From Flavobacterium sp. 1 (GTDB lineage Bacteria > Bacteroidota > Bacteroidia > Flavobacteriales > Flavobacteriaceae), in the NCBI RefSeq assembly GCF_002797935.1, contig NZ_PGER01000001.1:2170001-2234000 (forward strand): a stretch of 64,000 nucleotides of DNA. The letters run 5' to 3'. This document shows positions 63,327 to 64,000 of the stretch, piece by piece. Both the position numbers and the translations under genes were made by a program. The notes beneath the pieces are model-generated. The model was not told the origin of the DNA. It worked only from the letters and a program-made list of their open reading frames with translations, and made no database searches. How positions within the stretch are numbered: the first letter of the stretch is position 1; each line of letters starts with the position of its first letter.

Positions 63327-64000
63327 ATGCAATTATTTGACTGGATTGTACTGATAATAACACTATTGTTTATTGTAATTTATGGCGCTTGGAAAACTCG
63401 GGGCAGCAAAAATGTTGAAGACTATATTCTGGGCAACAATGAAACACCTTGGTTTACAGTTGGTCTTTCGGTGATGGCTACACAAGCGAGTGCCATTACT
63501 TTTCTATCAACACCTGGTCAGGCTTACCATGACGGAATGGGATTTGTACAGTTCTATTTTGGGCTTCCTATTGCGATGGTCGTAATCTGCGTAACTTTTA
63601 TTCCTATTTATCACAAGTACAAAGTCTATACTGCTTATGAATATTTAGAAAAAAGATTTGATCTTAAAACCCGCTCATTAGCTGCTATTTTATTTTTGGT
63701 TCAAAGAGGTTTAGGAACTGGAATTACTATTTATGCTCCTTCTATCATTTTATCGGCATTATTAGGATGGGATCTTACGTATATGAATATCATTATTGGT
63801 ATTTTGGTCATTATTTATACTTTTTCGGGTGGAACCAAAGCTGTAAACGTTACTCAAAAACAACAAATGTTTGTGATTTTGTCTGGAATGGTAATTACAT
63901 TTTTTCTTATTCTAGATTATCTGCCCAATGATATGACCTTTGACAACGCCTTGCATATTGCCGGTGCCAATCAAAAAATGAATATCGTAGATTTCTCCTT
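63327..64000 (+). CDS. Sodium:solute symporter (SSS family), cut by the window edge
   Basis: The first 224 residues are seen; the frame is open to the right edge. The start MQLFDWIVLIITLLFIVIYG is helix one. The EDYILGNNETPWFTVGLSVMATQASAITFLSTPGQAY segment, here in two parts, is typical of the SSS family with its unwound first core helix, and FSGGTKAVNVTQKQQM follows near 170. Likely imports a sugar or sugar acid with sodium. The substrate is probably linked to the PIG-L deacetylase upstream. Confidence 0.88.
   Translation, partial: MQLFDWIVLIITLLFIVIYGAWKTRGSKNVEDYILGNNETPWFTVGLSVMATQASAITFLSTPGQAYHDGMGFVQFYFGLPIAMVVICVTFIPIYHKYKVYTAYEYLEKRFDLKTRSLAAILFLVQRGLGTGITIYAPSIILSALLGWDLTYMNIIIGILVIIYTFSGGTKAVNVTQKQQMFVILSGMVITFFLILDYLPNDMTFDNALHIAGANQKMNIVDFS

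Overview
The window comes from a Bacteroidota genome, most likely Flavobacterium or a close relative. It is AT-rich, several promoters match the flavobacterial -7 consensus TAnnTTTG, and the gene content is typical of the group: fused CcsBA, MenD, a geranylgeranyl-transferase of the UbiA family, DUF2853, DUF6428 and many carbohydrate-active enzymes. I saw no rRNA, tRNA, CRISPR array, insertion sequence or phage gene. All family names rest on reading the sequence and recalled motifs, not on database searches.

1-15.5 kb: an L-fucose locus built around a divergent promoter with a perfect palindromic operator at 7627-7640. The minus-strand operon encodes the non-phosphorylating route: two short-chain dehydrogenases, a zinc alcohol dehydrogenase, a fuconolactonase, a 2,4-diketo-3-deoxyfuconate hydrolase (FAH family), and last a secreted beta-helix protein (GH141-like) fused to an L-fucose/L-rhamnose mutarotase-like domain. 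L-fuconate dehydratase is not in the window. The plus-strand operon is unusual. Two solute-binding-protein folds without signal peptides bracket two tandem class III CoA-transferases, followed by a Gfo/Idh/MocA oxidoreductase, a MaoC dehydratase and a FucP-type symporter. Nothing standard explains this module.

15.6-35.1 kb: a glucuronoxylan and xylose locus. It encodes GH3, GH35, GH115, GH67, GH10 and a cytoplasmic GH43, a GPH-family symporter, xylose isomerase, xylulokinase, a transaldolase-like aldolase, a GntR-type regulator and a LacI-type regulator. Five copies of the core CAATCGGTTG lie upstream of the polysaccharide-degradation transcription units and are probably the LacI operators. 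No SusC/SusD pair is present.

35.4-48.1 kb: mixed genes. These include a DUF3943 protein, a CvfB-like RNA-binding protein, a secreted GH43 enzyme, a rhaM-like mutarotase broken by a one-base slip in an A8 run, an AraC-type pseudogene beside it, DUF2853, an MG2/TonB-plug surface protein, MenD, an acetyltransferase, a tRNA-dihydrouridine synthase and a glutathione peroxidase.

48.1-49.2 kb: about 1.1 kb without genes. It holds three tandem units on the minus strand, each a conserved box followed by a strong intrinsic terminator. I read these as an array of small non-coding RNAs.

49.2-64 kb: CcsBA cytochrome c assembly, an arsenic operon (arsR, DUF6428, arsC, ACR3), a housekeeping cluster (DUF2520 protein, KdsC-like phosphatase, UbiA-family transferase, Maf), a small MscS channel, a His/Asn-rich secreted protein, an alpha/beta hydrolase, a large PIG-L deacetylase, a 35-residue membrane protein and the start of a sodium:solute symporter that runs off the right edge.
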